Below are positions 23,801-37,120 of a stretch of 64,000 nt of DNA, in pieces. Origin of the DNA: Escarpia spicata (taxonomy: Eukaryota > Annelida > Polychaeta > Sabellida > Siboglinidae); contig CAXEFP010000908.1 of the NCBI GenBank assembly GCA_963995525.1, positions 744,001 through 808,000 of the forward strand. Reading direction: 5' to 3'. Every line of letters starts with the position of its first letter. Position 1 is the first letter of the stretch. A program made the translations under genes and the position numbers. The notes under the pieces were generated by a model. That model was not told where the DNA came from. It searched no databases and was given only the letters and a program-made list of their open reading frames with translations.

Positions 23801-25058
23801 CCATATCAAAGTGTTCGAAAAAAATTAATGCATATCACAGCAAAACGGTATTTGTAATGCACTTTTTTCGGCGGAAGGATATTTAATGTGGTCTTACCCC
23901 AAATAGATGTTTTGCATGTTACAAATCTTCACGAAGGCTAGATTGATATCAAGCTACACACATAACTAGATTAACCACAAATGGGAATGCATGTTACCGT
24001 TTTATCCCCGTCACGTAAGTTACAAGAACATATTACGTAAGTTATAGGTGTGAAAACTCATCCCCATTTGATGTTTTATCTTGTCTAAAGCAGCAGTACA
24101 TTCAGTACTCACGAGACAAACATGTCCCATGTCAAAATGTTCGAAAAAAATTTATGCATATCACAGCAAAACGGTATTTGTAGTGCACTTTTTTCGGCGG
24201 AAGGATCCTTAATGTGGTCTTATCCCAAATAGATGATTTGCATGTTACAAATCTTCACGAAGGCTAGATTGATATCAAGCTACACACATAACTAGATTAA
24301 CCCCAAATGGGAATGCATGTTACCGTTTTATCCCCGTCACGTAAGTTACAAGAACATATTACGTAAGTTATAGGTGTGAAAACTCATCCCCATTTGATGT
24401 TTTATCTTGTCTAAAGCAGCAGTACATTCAGTACTCACGAGACAAACATGTCCCATGTCAAAATGTTCGAAAAAAATTAATGCATATCACAGCAAAACGG
24501 TATTTGTAGTGCACTTTTTTCGGCGGAAGGATCCTTAATGTGGTCTTACCCCAAATAGATGTTTTGCATGTTACAAATCTTCACGAAGGCTAGATTGATA
24601 TCAAGCTACACACATAACTAGATTAATCACAAATGGGAATGCATGTTACCGTTCTATCTCCGTCACGTAAGTTACAAGAACATATTACGTAAGTTATAGG
24701 TGTGAAAACTAATCCCCATTTGAAGTTTTTTCTTATCTAAAGCAGCAGTACATTCAGTACTCACGAGACAAACATGTCCCATGTCAAAGTGTTCGAAAAA
24801 AATTAATGCATATCACAGCAAAACGGTATTTGTAGTGCACTTTTTTCGGCGGAAGGATCCTTAATGTGGTCTTATCCCAAATAGATGATTTGCATGTTAC
24901 AAATCTTCACGAAGGCTAGATTGATATCAAGCTACACACATAACTAGATTAACCCCAAATGGGAATGCATGTTACCGTTTTATCCCCGTCACGTAAGTTA
25001 CAAGAACATATTACGTAAGTTATAGGTGTGAAAACTCATCCCCATTTGATGTTTTATC

Positions 25059-25384
25059 TTGTCTAAAGCAGCAGTACATTCAGTACTCACGAGACAAACA
25101 TGTCCCATGTCAAAATGTTCGAAAAAAATTAATGCATATCACAGCAAAACGGTATTTGTAGTGCACTTTTTTCGGCGGAAGGATCCTTAATGTGGTCTTA
25201 CTCCAAATAGATGTTTTGCATGTTACAAATCTTCACGAAGGCTAGATTGATATCAAGCTACACACATAACTAGATTAATCACAAATGGGAATGCATGTTA
25301 CCGTTCTATCTCCGTCACGTAAGTTACAAGAACATATTACCTAAGTTATAGGTGTGAAAACTAATCCCCATTTGAAGTTTTTTC
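25059..25384 (+). repeat. Monomer class C2, representative
   Basis: As class C but with CTTACTCC instead of CTTACCCC and ATTACCTAAG instead of ATTACGTAAG. The second change removes the self-complementary TTACGTAA site. Seven copies: 25059, 32231, 38099, 43641, 45597, 53095, 58637. All are followed by A, and all but the first follow H1. Confidence 0.92.
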
Positions 25385-25710
25385 TTATCTAAAGCAGCAG
25401 TACATTCAGTACTCACGAGACAAACATGTCCCATGTCAAAGTGTTCGAAAAAAATTAATGCATATCACAGCAAAACGGTATTTGTAGTGCACTTTTTTCG
25501 GCGGAAGGATCCTTAATGTGGTCTTATCCCAAATAGATGATTTGCATGTTACAAATCTTCACGAAGGCTAGATTGATATCAAGCTACACACATAACTAGA
25601 TTAACCCCAAATGGGAATGCATGTTACCGTTTTATCCCCGTCACGTAAGTTACAAGAACATATTACGTAAGTTATAGGTGTGAAAACTCATCCCCATTTG
25701 ATGTTTTATC

Positions 25711-26036
25711 TTGTCTAAAGCAGCAGTACATTCAGTACTCACGAGACAAACATGTCCCATGTCAAAATGTTCGAAAAAAATTAATGCATATCACAGCATA
25801 ACGGTATTTGTAGTGCACTTTTTTCGGCGGAAGGATCCTTAATGTGGTCTTACCCCAAATAGATGTTTTGCATGTTACAAATCTTCACGAAGGCTAGATT
25901 GATATCAAGCTACACACATAACTAGATTAATCACAAATGGGAATGCATGTTACCGTTCTATCTCCGTCACGTAAGTTACAAGAACATATTACGTAAGTTA
26001 TAGGTGTGAAAACTCATCCCCATTTGATGTTTTATC
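25711..26036 (+). repeat. Monomer class C1, representative
   Basis: Shares AATCAC and GTTCTATCTCCG with C but has CATAACGG instead of AAAACGG and ends CTCATCCCCATTTGATG, so the next monomer is B rather than A. Two subtypes: CAGCATAACGG (25711, 32883, 38751, 63853) and CAACATAACGG (19191, 50487, 61571). The second subtype marks the three copies of the nine-monomer block. Confidence 0.9.
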
Positions 26037-27014
26037 TTGTCTAAAGCAGCAGTACATTCAGTACTCACGAGACAAACATGTCCCATGTCAAAATGTTCGA
26101 AAAAAATTAATGCATATCACAGCAAAACGGTATTTGTAGTGCACTTTTTTCGGCGGAAGGATCCTTAATGTGGTCTTATCCCAAATAGATGATTTGCATG
26201 TTACAAATCTTCACGAAGGCTAGATTGATATCAAGCTACACACATAACTAGATTAACCCCAAATGGGAATGCATGTTACCGTTTTATCCCCGTCACGTAA
26301 GTTACAAGAACATATTACGTAAGTTATAGGTGTGAAAACTCATCCCCATTTGATGTTTTATCTTGTCTAAAGCAGCAGTACATTCAGTACTCACGAGACA
26401 AACATGTCCCATGTCAAAATGTTCGAAAAAAATTAATGCATATCACAGCAAAACGGTATTTGTAGTGCACTTTTTTCGGCGGAAGGATCCTTAATGTGGT
26501 CTTACCCCAAATAGATGTTTTGCATGTTACAAATCTTCACGAAGGCTAGATTGATATCAAGCTACACACATAACTAGATTAATCACAAATGGGAATGCAT
26601 GTTACCGTTCTATCTCCGTCACGTAAGTTACAAGAACATATTACGTAAGTTATAGGTGTGAAAACTAATCCCCATTTGAAGTTTTTTCTTATCTAAAGCA
26701 GCAGTACATTCAGTACTCACGAGACAAACATGTCCCATGTCAAAGTGTTCGAAAAAAATTAATGCATATCACAGCAAAACGGTATTTGTAGTGCACTTTT
26801 TTCGGCGGAAGGATCCTTAATGTGGTCTTATCCCAAATAGATGATTTGCATGTTACAAATCTTCACGAAGGCTAGATTGATATCAAGCTACACACATAAC
26901 TAGATTAACCCCAAATGGGAATGCATGTTACCGTTTTATCCCCGTCACGTAAGTTACAAGAACATATTACGTAAGTTATAGGTGTGAAAACTCATCCCCA
27001 TTTGATGTTTTATC

Positions 27015-27340
27015 TTGTCTAAAGCAGCAGTACATTCAGTACTCACGAGACAAACATGTCCCATGTCAAAATGTTCGAAAAAAATTAATGCATATCACAG
27101 CAAAACGGTATTTGTAGTGCACTTTTTTCGGCGGAAGGATCCTTAATGTGGTCTTATCCCAAATATATGATTTGCATGTTACAAATCTTCACGAAGGCTA
27201 GATTGATATCAAGCTACATACATAACTAGATTAACCCCAAATGGGAATGCATGTTACCGTTTTATCCCCGTCACGTAAGTTACAAGAACATATTACGTAA
27301 GTTATAGGTGTGAAAACTCATCCCCATTTGAAGTTTTTTC
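27015..27340 (+). repeat. Monomer class I, representative
   Basis: Markers: CTTATCCC, AAATATATGATTTGC and GCTACATACATAAC. It combines the class B middle with the ATATATG change of H. Found only between 21473 and 42010. Most copies end GAAGTTTTTTCTTGTC and lead into G; those at 23103 and 36469 end GATG and lead into I or B. Confidence 0.92.
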
Positions 27341-30300
27341 TTGTCTAAAGCAGCAGTACCTTCAGTACTCACGAGACAAACATGTCCCATATCAAAGTGT
27401 TCGAAAAAAATTAATGCATATCACAGCAAAACGGTATTTGTAATGCACTTTTTTCGGCGGAAGGATATTTAATGTGGTCTTACCCCAAATAGATGTTTTG
27501 CATGTTACAAATCTTCACGAAGGCTAGATTGATATCAAGCTACACACATAACTAGATTAACCACAAATGGGAATGCATGTTACCGTTTTATCCCCGTCAC
27601 GTAAGTTACAAGAACATATTACGTAAGTTATAGGTGTGAAAACTCATCCCCATTTGATGTTTTATCTTGTCTAAAGCAGCAGTACATTCAGTACTCACGA
27701 GACAAACATGTCCCATGTCAAAATGTTCGAAAAAAATTAATGCATATCACAGCAAAACGGTATTTGTAGTGCACTTTTTTCGGCGGAAGGATCCTTAATG
27801 TGGTCTTATCCCAAATAGATGATTTGCATGTTACAAATCTTCACGAAGGCTAGATTGATATCAAGCTACACACATAACTAGATTAACCCCAAATGGGAAT
27901 GCATGTTACCGTTTTATCCCCGTCACGTAAGTTACAAGAACATATTACGTAAGTTATAGGTGTGAAAACTCATCCCCATTTGATGTTTTATCTTGTCTAA
28001 AGCAGCAGTACATTCAGTACTCACGAGACAAACATGTCCCATGTCAAAATGTTCGAAAAAAATTAATGCATATCACAGCAAAACGGTATTTGTAGTGCAC
28101 TTTTTTCGGCGGAAGGATCCTTAATGTGGTCTTACCCCAAATAGATGTTTTGCATGTTACAAATCTTCACGAAGGCTAGATTGATATCAAGCTACACACA
28201 TAACTAGATTAATCACAAATGGGAATGCATGTTACCGTTCTATCTCCGTCACGTAAGTTACAAGAACATATTACGTAAGTTATAGGTGTGAAAACTAATC
28301 CCCATTTGAAGTTTTTTCTTATCTAAAGCAGCAGTACATTCAGTACTCACGAGACAAACATGTCCCATGTCAAAGTGTTCGAAAAAAATTAATGCATATC
28401 ACAGCAAAACGGTATTTGTAGTGCACTTTTTTCGGCGGAAGGATCCTTAATGTGGTCTTATCCCAAATAGATGATTTGCATGTTACAAATCTTCACGAAG
28501 GCTAGATTGATATCAAGCTACACACATAACTAGATTAACCCCAAATGGGAATGCATGTTACCGTTTTATCCCCGTCACGTAAGTTACAAGAACATATTAC
28601 GTAAGTTATAGGTGTGAAAACTCATCCCCATTTGATGTTTTATCTTGTCTAAAGCAGCAGTACATTCAGTACTCACGAGACAAACATGTCCCATGTCAAA
28701 ATGTTCGAAAAAAATTAATGCATATCACAGCAAAACGGTATTTGTAGTGCACTTTTTTCGGCGGAAGGATCCTTAATGTGGTCTTATCCCAAATATATGA
28801 TTTGCATGTTACAAATCTTCACGAAGGCTAGATTGATATCAAGCTACATACATAACTAGATTAACCCCAAATGGGAATGCATGTTACCGTTTTATCCCCG
28901 TCACGTAAGTTACAAGAACATATTACGTAAGTTATAGGTGTGAAAACTCATCCCCATTTGAAGTTTTTTCTTGTCTAAAGCAGCAGTACCTTCAGTACTC
29001 ACGAGACAAACATGTCCCATATCAAAGTGTTCGAAAAAAATTAATGCATATCACAGCAAAACGGTATTTGTAATGCACTTTTTTCGGCGGAAGGATATTT
29101 AATGTGGTCTTACCCCAAATAGATGTTTTGCATGTTACAAATCTTCACGAAGGCTAGATTGATATCAAGCTACACACATAACTAGATTAACCACAAATGG
29201 GAATGCATGTTACCGTTTTATCCCCGTCACGTAAGTTACAAGAACATATTACGTAAGTTATAGGTGTGAAAACTCATCCCCATTTGATGTTTTATCTTGT
29301 CTAAAGCAGCAGTACATTCAGTACTCACGAGACAAACATGTCCCATGTCAAAATGTTCGAAAAAAATTAATGCATATCACAGCAAAACGGTATTTGTAGT
29401 GCACTTTTTTCGGCGGAAGGATCCTTAATGTGGTCTTATCCCAAATAGATGATTTGCATGTTACAAATCTTCACGAAGGCTAGATTGATATCAAGCTACA
29501 CACATAACTAGATTAACCCCAAATGGGAATGCATGTTACCGTTTTATCCCCGTCACGTAAGTTACAAGAACATATTACGTAAGTTATAGGTGTGAAAACT
29601 CATCCCCATTTGATGTTTTATCTTGTCTAAAGCAGCAGTACATTCAGTACTCACGAGACAAACATGTCCCATGTCAAAATGTTCGAAAAAAATTAATGCA
29701 TATCACAGCAAAACGGTATTTGTAGTGCACTTTTTTCGGCGGAAGGATCCTTAATGTGGTCTTACCCCAAATAGATGTTTTGCATGTTACAAATCTTCAC
29801 GAAGGCTAGATTGATATCAAGCTACACACATAACTAGATTAATCACAAATGGGAATGCATGTTACCGTTCTATCTCCGTCACGTAAGTTACAAGAACATA
29901 TTACGTAAGTTATAGGTGTGAAAACTAATCCCCATTTGAAGTTTTTTCTTATCTAAAGCAGCAGTACATTCAGTACTCACGAGACAAACATGTCCCATGT
30001 CAAAGTGTTCGAAAAAAATTAATGCATATCACAGCAAAACGGTATTTGTAGTGCACTTTTTTCGGCGGAAGGATCCTTAATGTGGTCTTATCCCAAATAG
30101 ATGATTTGCATGTTACAAATCTTCACGAAGGCTAGATTGATATCAAGCTACACACATAACTAGATTAACCCCAAATGGGAATGCATGTTACCGTTTTATC
30201 CCCGTCACGTAAGTTACAAGAACATATTACGTAAGTTATAGGTGTGAAAACTCATCCCCATTTGATGTTTTATCTTGTCTAAAGCAGCAGTACATTCAGT

Positions 30301-31252
30301 ACTCACGAGACAAACATGTCCCATGTCAAAATGTTCGAAAAAAATTAATGCATATCACAGCAAAACGGTATTTGTAGTGCACTTTTTTCGGCGGAAGGAT
30401 CCTTAATGTGGTCTTATCCCAAATATATGATTTGCATGTTACAAATCTTCACGAAGGCTAGATTGATATCAAGCTACATACATAACTAGATTAACCCCAA
30501 ATGGGAATGCATGTTACCGTTTTATCCCCGTCACGTAAGTTACAAGAACATATTACGTAAGTTATAGGTGTGAAAACTCATCCCCATTTGAAGTTTTTTC
30601 TTGTCTAAAGCAGCAGTACCTTCAGTACTCACGAGACAAACATGTCCCATATCAAAGTGTTCGAAAAAAATTAATGCATATCACAGCAAAACGGTATTTG
30701 TAATGCACTTTTTTCGGCGGAAGGATATTTAATGTGGTCTTACCCCAAATAGATGTTTTGCATGTTACAAATCTTCACGAAGGCTAGATTGATATCAAGC
30801 TACACACATAACTAGATTAACCACAAATGGGAATGCATGTTACCGTTTTATCCCCGTCACGTAAGTTACAAGAACATATTACGTAAGTTATAGGTGTGAA
30901 AACTCATCCCCATTTGATGTTTTATCTTGTCTAAAGCAGCAGTACATTCAGTACTCACGAGACAAACATGTCCCATGTCAAAATGTTCGAAAAAAATTAA
31001 TGCATATCACAGCAAAACGGTATTTGTAGTGCACTTTTTTCGGCGGAAGGATCCTTAATGTGGTCTTATCCCAAATAGATGATTTGCATGTTACAAATCT
31101 TCACGAAGGCTAGATTGATATCAAGCTACACACATAACTAGATTAACCCCAAATGGGAATGCATGTTACCGTTTTATCCCCGTCACGTAAGTTACAAGAA
31201 CATATTACGTAAGTTATAGGTGTGAAAACTCATCCCCATTTGATGTTTTATC
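27015..31252 (+). repeat. Pentamer HOR, I-G-B-C-A, two copies and a partial third
   Basis: Units lie at 27015-28644 and 28645-30274 (1630 bp each), then I-G-B at 30275-31252, after which F begins a new long unit. The copies look essentially identical by eye. Each I ends with GAAGTTTTTTCTTGTC and leads into G with CCTTCAG; each G carries AACCAC. The same pentamer recurs once in full plus I-G-B at 40055-42662. Confidence 0.93.
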
Positions 31253-31578
31253 TTGTCTAAAGCAGCAGTACATTCAGTACTCACGAGACAAACATGTCCC
31301 ATGTCAAAATGTCAAAAAAAAATTAATGCATATCACAGCAAAACGGTATTTGTAGTGCACTTTTTTCGGCGGAAGGATCATTACTGTGGTCTTACCCCAA
31401 ATAGATGTTTTGCATGTTACAAATCTTCACGAAGGCTAGATTGATATCAAGCTAAACACATAATTAGATTAACCCCAAATGGGAATGCATGTTACCGTTT
31501 TATCCCCGTCACGTAAGTTACAAGAACATATTACGTAAGTTATAGGTGTGAAAACTCATCCCCATTTGATGTTTTATC
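31253..31578 (+). repeat. Monomer class F, representative
   Basis: Markers: ATGTCAAAAAAAAATT (TTCG lost and the A run lengthened), GGATCATTACTG with no BamHI site, and GCTAAACACATAATTAG. Eight copies: 289 and 1592 (with TCCAAAA) and 31253, 37121, 42663, 44619, 52117, 57659 (with TCAAAAA). The last six each open a long HOR unit. Confidence 0.93.
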
Positions 31579-34500
31579 TTGTCTAAAGCAGCAGTACATT
31601 CAGTACTCACGAGACAAACATGTCCCATGTCAAAATGTTCGAAAAAAATTAATGCATATCACAGCAAAACGGTATTTGTAGTGCACTTTTTTCGGCGGAA
31701 GGATCCTTAATGTGGTCTTATCCCAAATAGATGATTTGCATGTTACAAATCTTCACGAAGGCTAGATTGATATCAAGCTACACACATAACTAGATTAACC
31801 CCAAATGGGAATGCATGTTACCGTTTTATCCCCGTCACGTAAGTTACAAGAACATATTACGTAAGTTATAGGTGTGAAAACTCATCCCCATTTGATGTTT
31901 TATCTTGTCTAAAGCAGCAGTACATTCAGTACTCACGAGACAAACATGTCCCATGTCAAAATGTTCGAAACAAATTAATGCATATCACAGCAAAATGGTA
32001 TTTGTAGTGCACTTTTTTTGGTGGAAGGATCCTTAATGTGGTCTTACCCCAAATATATGTTTTGCATGTTACAAATCTTCACGAAGGCTAGATTGATATC
32101 AAGCTACACACATAACTAGATTAACCCCAAATGGGAATGCATATTACCGTTTTATCCCCGTCACGTAAGTTACAAGAACATATTACGTAAGTTATAGGTG
32201 TGAAAACTCATCCCCATTTGATGTTTTATCTTGTCTAAAGCAGCAGTACATTCAGTACTCACGAGACAAACATGTCCCATGTCAAAATGTTCGAAAAAAA
32301 TTAATGCATATCACAGCAAAACGGTATTTGTAGTGCACTTTTTTCGGCGGAAGGATCCTTAATGTGGTCTTACTCCAAATAGATGTTTTGCATGTTACAA
32401 ATCTTCACGAAGGCTAGATTGATATCAAGCTACACACATAACTAGATTAATCACAAATGGGAATGCATGTTACCGTTCTATCTCCGTCACGTAAGTTACA
32501 AGAACATATTACCTAAGTTATAGGTGTGAAAACTAATCCCCATTTGAAGTTTTTTCTTATCTAAAGCAGCAGTACATTCAGTACTCACGAGACAAACATG
32601 TCCCATGTCAAAGTGTTCGAAAAAAATTAATGCATATCACAGCAAAACGGTATTTGTAGTGCACTTTTTTCGGCGGAAGGATCCTTAATGTGGTCTTATC
32701 CCAAATAGATGATTTGCATGTTACAAATCTTCACGAAGGCTAGATTGATATCAAGCTACACACATAACTAGATTAACCCCAAATGGGAATGCATGTTACC
32801 GTTTTATCCCCGTCACGTAAGTTACAAGAACATATTACGTAAGTTATAGGTGTGAAAACTCATCCCCATTTGATGTTTTATCTTGTCTAAAGCAGCAGTA
32901 CATTCAGTACTCACGAGACAAACATGTCCCATGTCAAAATGTTCGAAAAAAATTAATGCATATCACAGCATAACGGTATTTGTAGTGCACTTTTTTCGGC
33001 GGAAGGATCCTTAATGTGGTCTTACCCCAAATAGATGTTTTGCATGTTACAAATCTTCACGAAGGCTAGATTGATATCAAGCTACACACATAACTAGATT
33101 AATCACAAATGGGAATGCATGTTACCGTTCTATCTCCGTCACGTAAGTTACAAGAACATATTACGTAAGTTATAGGTGTGAAAACTCATCCCCATTTGAT
33201 GTTTTATCTTGTCTAAAGCAGCAGTACATTCAGTACTCACGAGACAAACATGTCCCATGTCAAAATGTTCGAAAAAAATTAATGCATATCACAGCAAAAC
33301 GGTATTTGTAGTGCACTTTTTTCGGCGGAAGGATCCTTAATGTGGTTTTATCCCAAATAGATGATTTGCATGTTACAAATCTTCACGAAGGCTAGATTGA
33401 TATCAAGCTACACACATAACTAGATTAACCCCAAATGGGAATGCATGTTACCGTTTTATCCCCGTCACGTAAGTTACAAGAACATATTACGTAAGTTATA
33501 GGTGTGAAAACTCATCCCCATTTGATGTTTTATCTTGTCTAAAGCAGCAGTACATTCAGTACTCACGAGACAAACATGTCCCATGTCAAAATGTTCGAAA
33601 AAAATTAATGCATATCACAGCAAAACGGTATTTGTAGTGCACTTTTTTCGGCGGAAGGATCCTTAATGTGGTCTTACCCCAAATAGATGTTTTGCATGTT
33701 ACAAATCTTCACGAAGGCTAGATTGATATCAAGCTACACACATAACTAGATTAATCACAAATGGGAATGCATGTTACCGTTCTATCTCCGTCACGTAAGT
33801 TACAAGAACATATTACGTAAGTTATAGGTGTGAAAACTAATCCCCATTTGAAGTTTTTTCTTATCTAAAGCAGCAGTACATTCAGTACTCACGAGACAAA
33901 CATGTCCCATGTCAAAGTGTTCGAAAAAAATTAATGCATATCACAGCAAAACGGTATTTGTAGTGCACTTTTTTCGGCGGAAGGATCCTTAATGTGGTCT
34001 TATCCCAAATAGATGATTTGCATGTTACAAATCTTCACGAAGGCTAGATTGATATCAAGCTACACACATAACTAGATTAACCCCAAATGGGAATGCATGT
34101 TACCGTTTTATCCCCGTCACGTAAGTTACAAGAACATATTACGTAAGTTATAGGTGTGAAAACTCATCCCCATTTGATGTTTTATCTTGTCTAAAGCAGC
34201 AGTGCATTCAGTACTCACGAGACAAACATGTCCCATGTCAAAATGTTCGAAAAAAATTAATGCATATCACAGCAAAACGGTATTTGTAGTGCACTTTTTT
34301 CGGCGGAAGGATCCTTAATGTGGTCTTATCCCAAATATATGATTTGCATGTTACAAATCTTCACGAAGGCTAGATTGATATCAAGCTACATACATAACTA
34401 GATTAACCCCAAATGGGAATGCATGTTACCGTTTTATCCCCGTCACGTAAGTTACAAGAACATATTACGTAAGTTATAGGTGTGAAAACTCATCCCCATT

Positions 34501-35164
34501 TGAAGTTTTTTCTTGTCTAAAGCAGCAGTACCTTCAGTACTCACGAGACAAACATGTCCCATATCAAAGTGTTCGAAAAAAATTAATGCATATCACAGCA
34601 AAACGGTATTTGTAATGCACTTTTTTCGGCGGAAGGATATTTAATGTGGTCTTACCCCAAATAGATGTTTTGCATGTTACAAATCTTCACGAAGGCTAGA
34701 TTGATATCAAGCTACACACATAACTAGATTAACCACAAATGGGAATGCATGTTACCGTTTTATCCCCGTCACGTAAGTTACAAGAACATATTACGTAAGT
34801 TATAGGTGTGAAAACTCATCCCCATTTGATGTTTTATCTTGTCTAAAGCAGCAGTACATTCAGTACTCACGAGACAAACATGTCCCATGTCAAAATGTTC
34901 GAAAAAAATTAATGCATATCACAGCAAAACGGTATTTGTAGTGCACTTTTTTCGGCGGAAGGATCCTTAATGTGGTCTTATCCCAAATAGATGATTTGCA
35001 TGTTACAAATCTTCACGAAGGCTAGATTGATATCAAGCTACACACATAACTAGATTAACCCCAAATGGGAATGCATGTTACCGTTTTATCCCCGTCACGT
35101 AAGTTACAAGAACATATTACGTAAGTTATAGGTGTGAAAACTCATCCCCATTTGATGTTTTATC

Positions 35165-35490
35165 TTGTCTAAAGCAGCAGTACATTCAGTACTCACGAGA
35201 CAAACATGTCCCATGTCAAAATGTTCGAAAAAAATTAATGCATATCACAGCAAAACGGTATTTGTAGTGCACTTTTTTCGGCGGAAGGATCCTTAATGTG
35301 GTCTTACCCCAAATAGATGTTTTGCATGTTACAAATCTTCACGAAGGCTAGATTGATATCAAGCTACACACATAACTAGATTAACCACAAATGGGAATGC
35401 ATGTTACCGTTTTATCCCCGTCACGTAAGTTACAAGAACATATTACGTAAGTTATAGGTGTGAAAACTCATCCCCATTTGATGTTTTATC
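35165..35490 (+). repeat. Monomer class K, single chimeric copy
   Basis: The 5' part reads like C (CAAAATG, GGATCCTTAATG, CTTACCCC, GATGTTTTGC) and the 3' part like central-zone G (AACCACAAATGGG, GTTTTATCCCCG, CTCATCC, GATG). No other monomer has this combination. It sits after a B and before a B in the 18-monomer unit and best fits a crossover or conversion between C and G. Confidence 0.85.
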
Positions 35491-37120
35491 TTGTCTAAAG
35501 CAGCAGTACATTCAGTACTCACGAGACAAACATGTCCCATGTCAAAATGTTCGAAAAAAATTAATGCATATCACAGCAAAACGGTATTTGTAGTGCACTT
35601 TTTTCGGCGGAAGGATCCTTAATGTGGTCTTATCCCAAATAGATGATTTGCATGTTACAAATCTTCACGAAGGCTAGATTGATATCAAGCTACACACATA
35701 ACTAGATTAACCCCAAATGGGAATGCATGTTACCGTTTTATCCCCGTCACGTAAGTTACAAGAACATATTACGTAAGTTATAGGTGTGAAAACTCATCCC
35801 CATTTGATGTTTTATCTTGTCTAAAGCAGCAGTACATTCAGTACTCACGAGACAAACATGTCCCATGTCAAAATGTTCGAAAAAAATTAATGCATATCAC
35901 AGCAAAACGGTATTTGTAGTGCACTTTTTTCGGCGGAAGGATCCTTAATGTGGTCTTACCCCAAATAGATGTTTTGCATGTTACAAATCTTCACGAAGGC
36001 TAGATTGATATCAAGCTACACACATAACTAGATTAATCACAAATGGGAATGCATGTTACCGTTCTATCTCCGTCACGTAAGTTACAAGAACATATTACGT
36101 AAGTTATAGGTGTGAAAACTAATCCCCATTTGAAGTTTTTTCTTATCTAAAGCAGCAGTACATTCAGTACTCACGAGACAAACATGTCCCATGTCAAAGT
36201 GTTCGAAAAAAATTAATGCATATCACAGCAAAACGGTATTTGTAGTGCACTTTTTTCGGCGGAAGGATCCTTAATGTGGTCTTATCCCAAATAGATGATT
36301 TGCATGTTACAAATCTTCACGAAGGCTAGATTGATATCAAGCTACACACATAACTAGATTAACCCCAAATGGGAATGCATGTTACCGTTTTATCCCCGTC
36401 ACGTAAGTTACAAGAACATATTACGTAAGTTATAGGTGTGAAAACTCATCCCCATTTGATGTTTTATCTTGTCTAAAGCAGCAGTACATTCAGTACTCAC
36501 GAGACAAACATGTCCCATGTCAAAATGTTCGAAAAAAATTAATGCATATCACAGCAAAACGGTATTTGTAGTGCACTTTTTTCGGCGGAAGGATCCTTAA
36601 TGTGGTCTTATCCCAAATATATGATTTGCATGTTACAAATCTTCACGAAGGCTAGATTGATATCAAGCTACATACATAACTAGATTAACCCCAAATGGGA
36701 ATGCATGTTACCGTTTTATCCCCGTCACGTAAGTTACAAGAACATATTACGTAAGTTATAGGTGTGAAAACTCATCCCCATTTGATGTTTTATCTTGTCT
36801 AAAGCAGCAGTACATTCAGTACTCACGAGACAAACATGTCCCATGTCAAAATGTTCGAAAAAAATTAATGCATATCACAGCAAAACGGTATTTGTAGTGC
36901 ACTTTTTTCGGCGGAAGGATCCTTAATGTGGTCTTATCCCAAATAGATGATTTGCATGTTACAAATCTTCACGAAGGCTAGATTGATATCAAGCTACACA
37001 CATAACTAGATTAACCCCAAATGGGAATGCATGTTACCGTTTTATCCCCGTCACGTAAGTTACAAGAACATATTACGTAAGTTATAGGTGTGAAAACTCA
37101 TCCCCATTTGATGTTTTATC

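Larger units (their letters stand above)
19191..27014 (+). repeat. Irregular mosaic segment, 24 monomers
   Basis: Monomer order is C1-B-C-A-G-H1-B-I-G-B-C-A-I-I-G-B-C-A-C2-A-C1-B-C-A; every monomer is exactly 326 bp. D, E and F are absent. The first I (21473) has the AAATATATGATTT marker but keeps GCTACACACAT, whereas later I monomers have GCTACATACAT. Two I monomers sit in tandem at 23103 and 23429, the only such pair. The final six (C2-A-C1-B-C-A from 25059) match monomers 4-9 of the long HOR at 31253, so this is a long HOR missing its first three monomers. Confidence 0.88.
31253..37120 (+). repeat. Long HOR, 18-monomer copy opening F-B-H1-C2-A
   Basis: Order F-B-H1-C2-A-C1-B-C-A-I-G-B-K-B-C-A-I-B, 5868 bp. 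Its first 12 monomers match those at 37121 in order, with only scattered single-base differences: GCATATTACC in H1, GTGGTTTTA in the second B, GTGCATTC in I. After the twelfth monomer it departs: a chimeric K (35165) and a B are present, and the last I (36469) leads to B rather than G. Confidence 0.93.
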
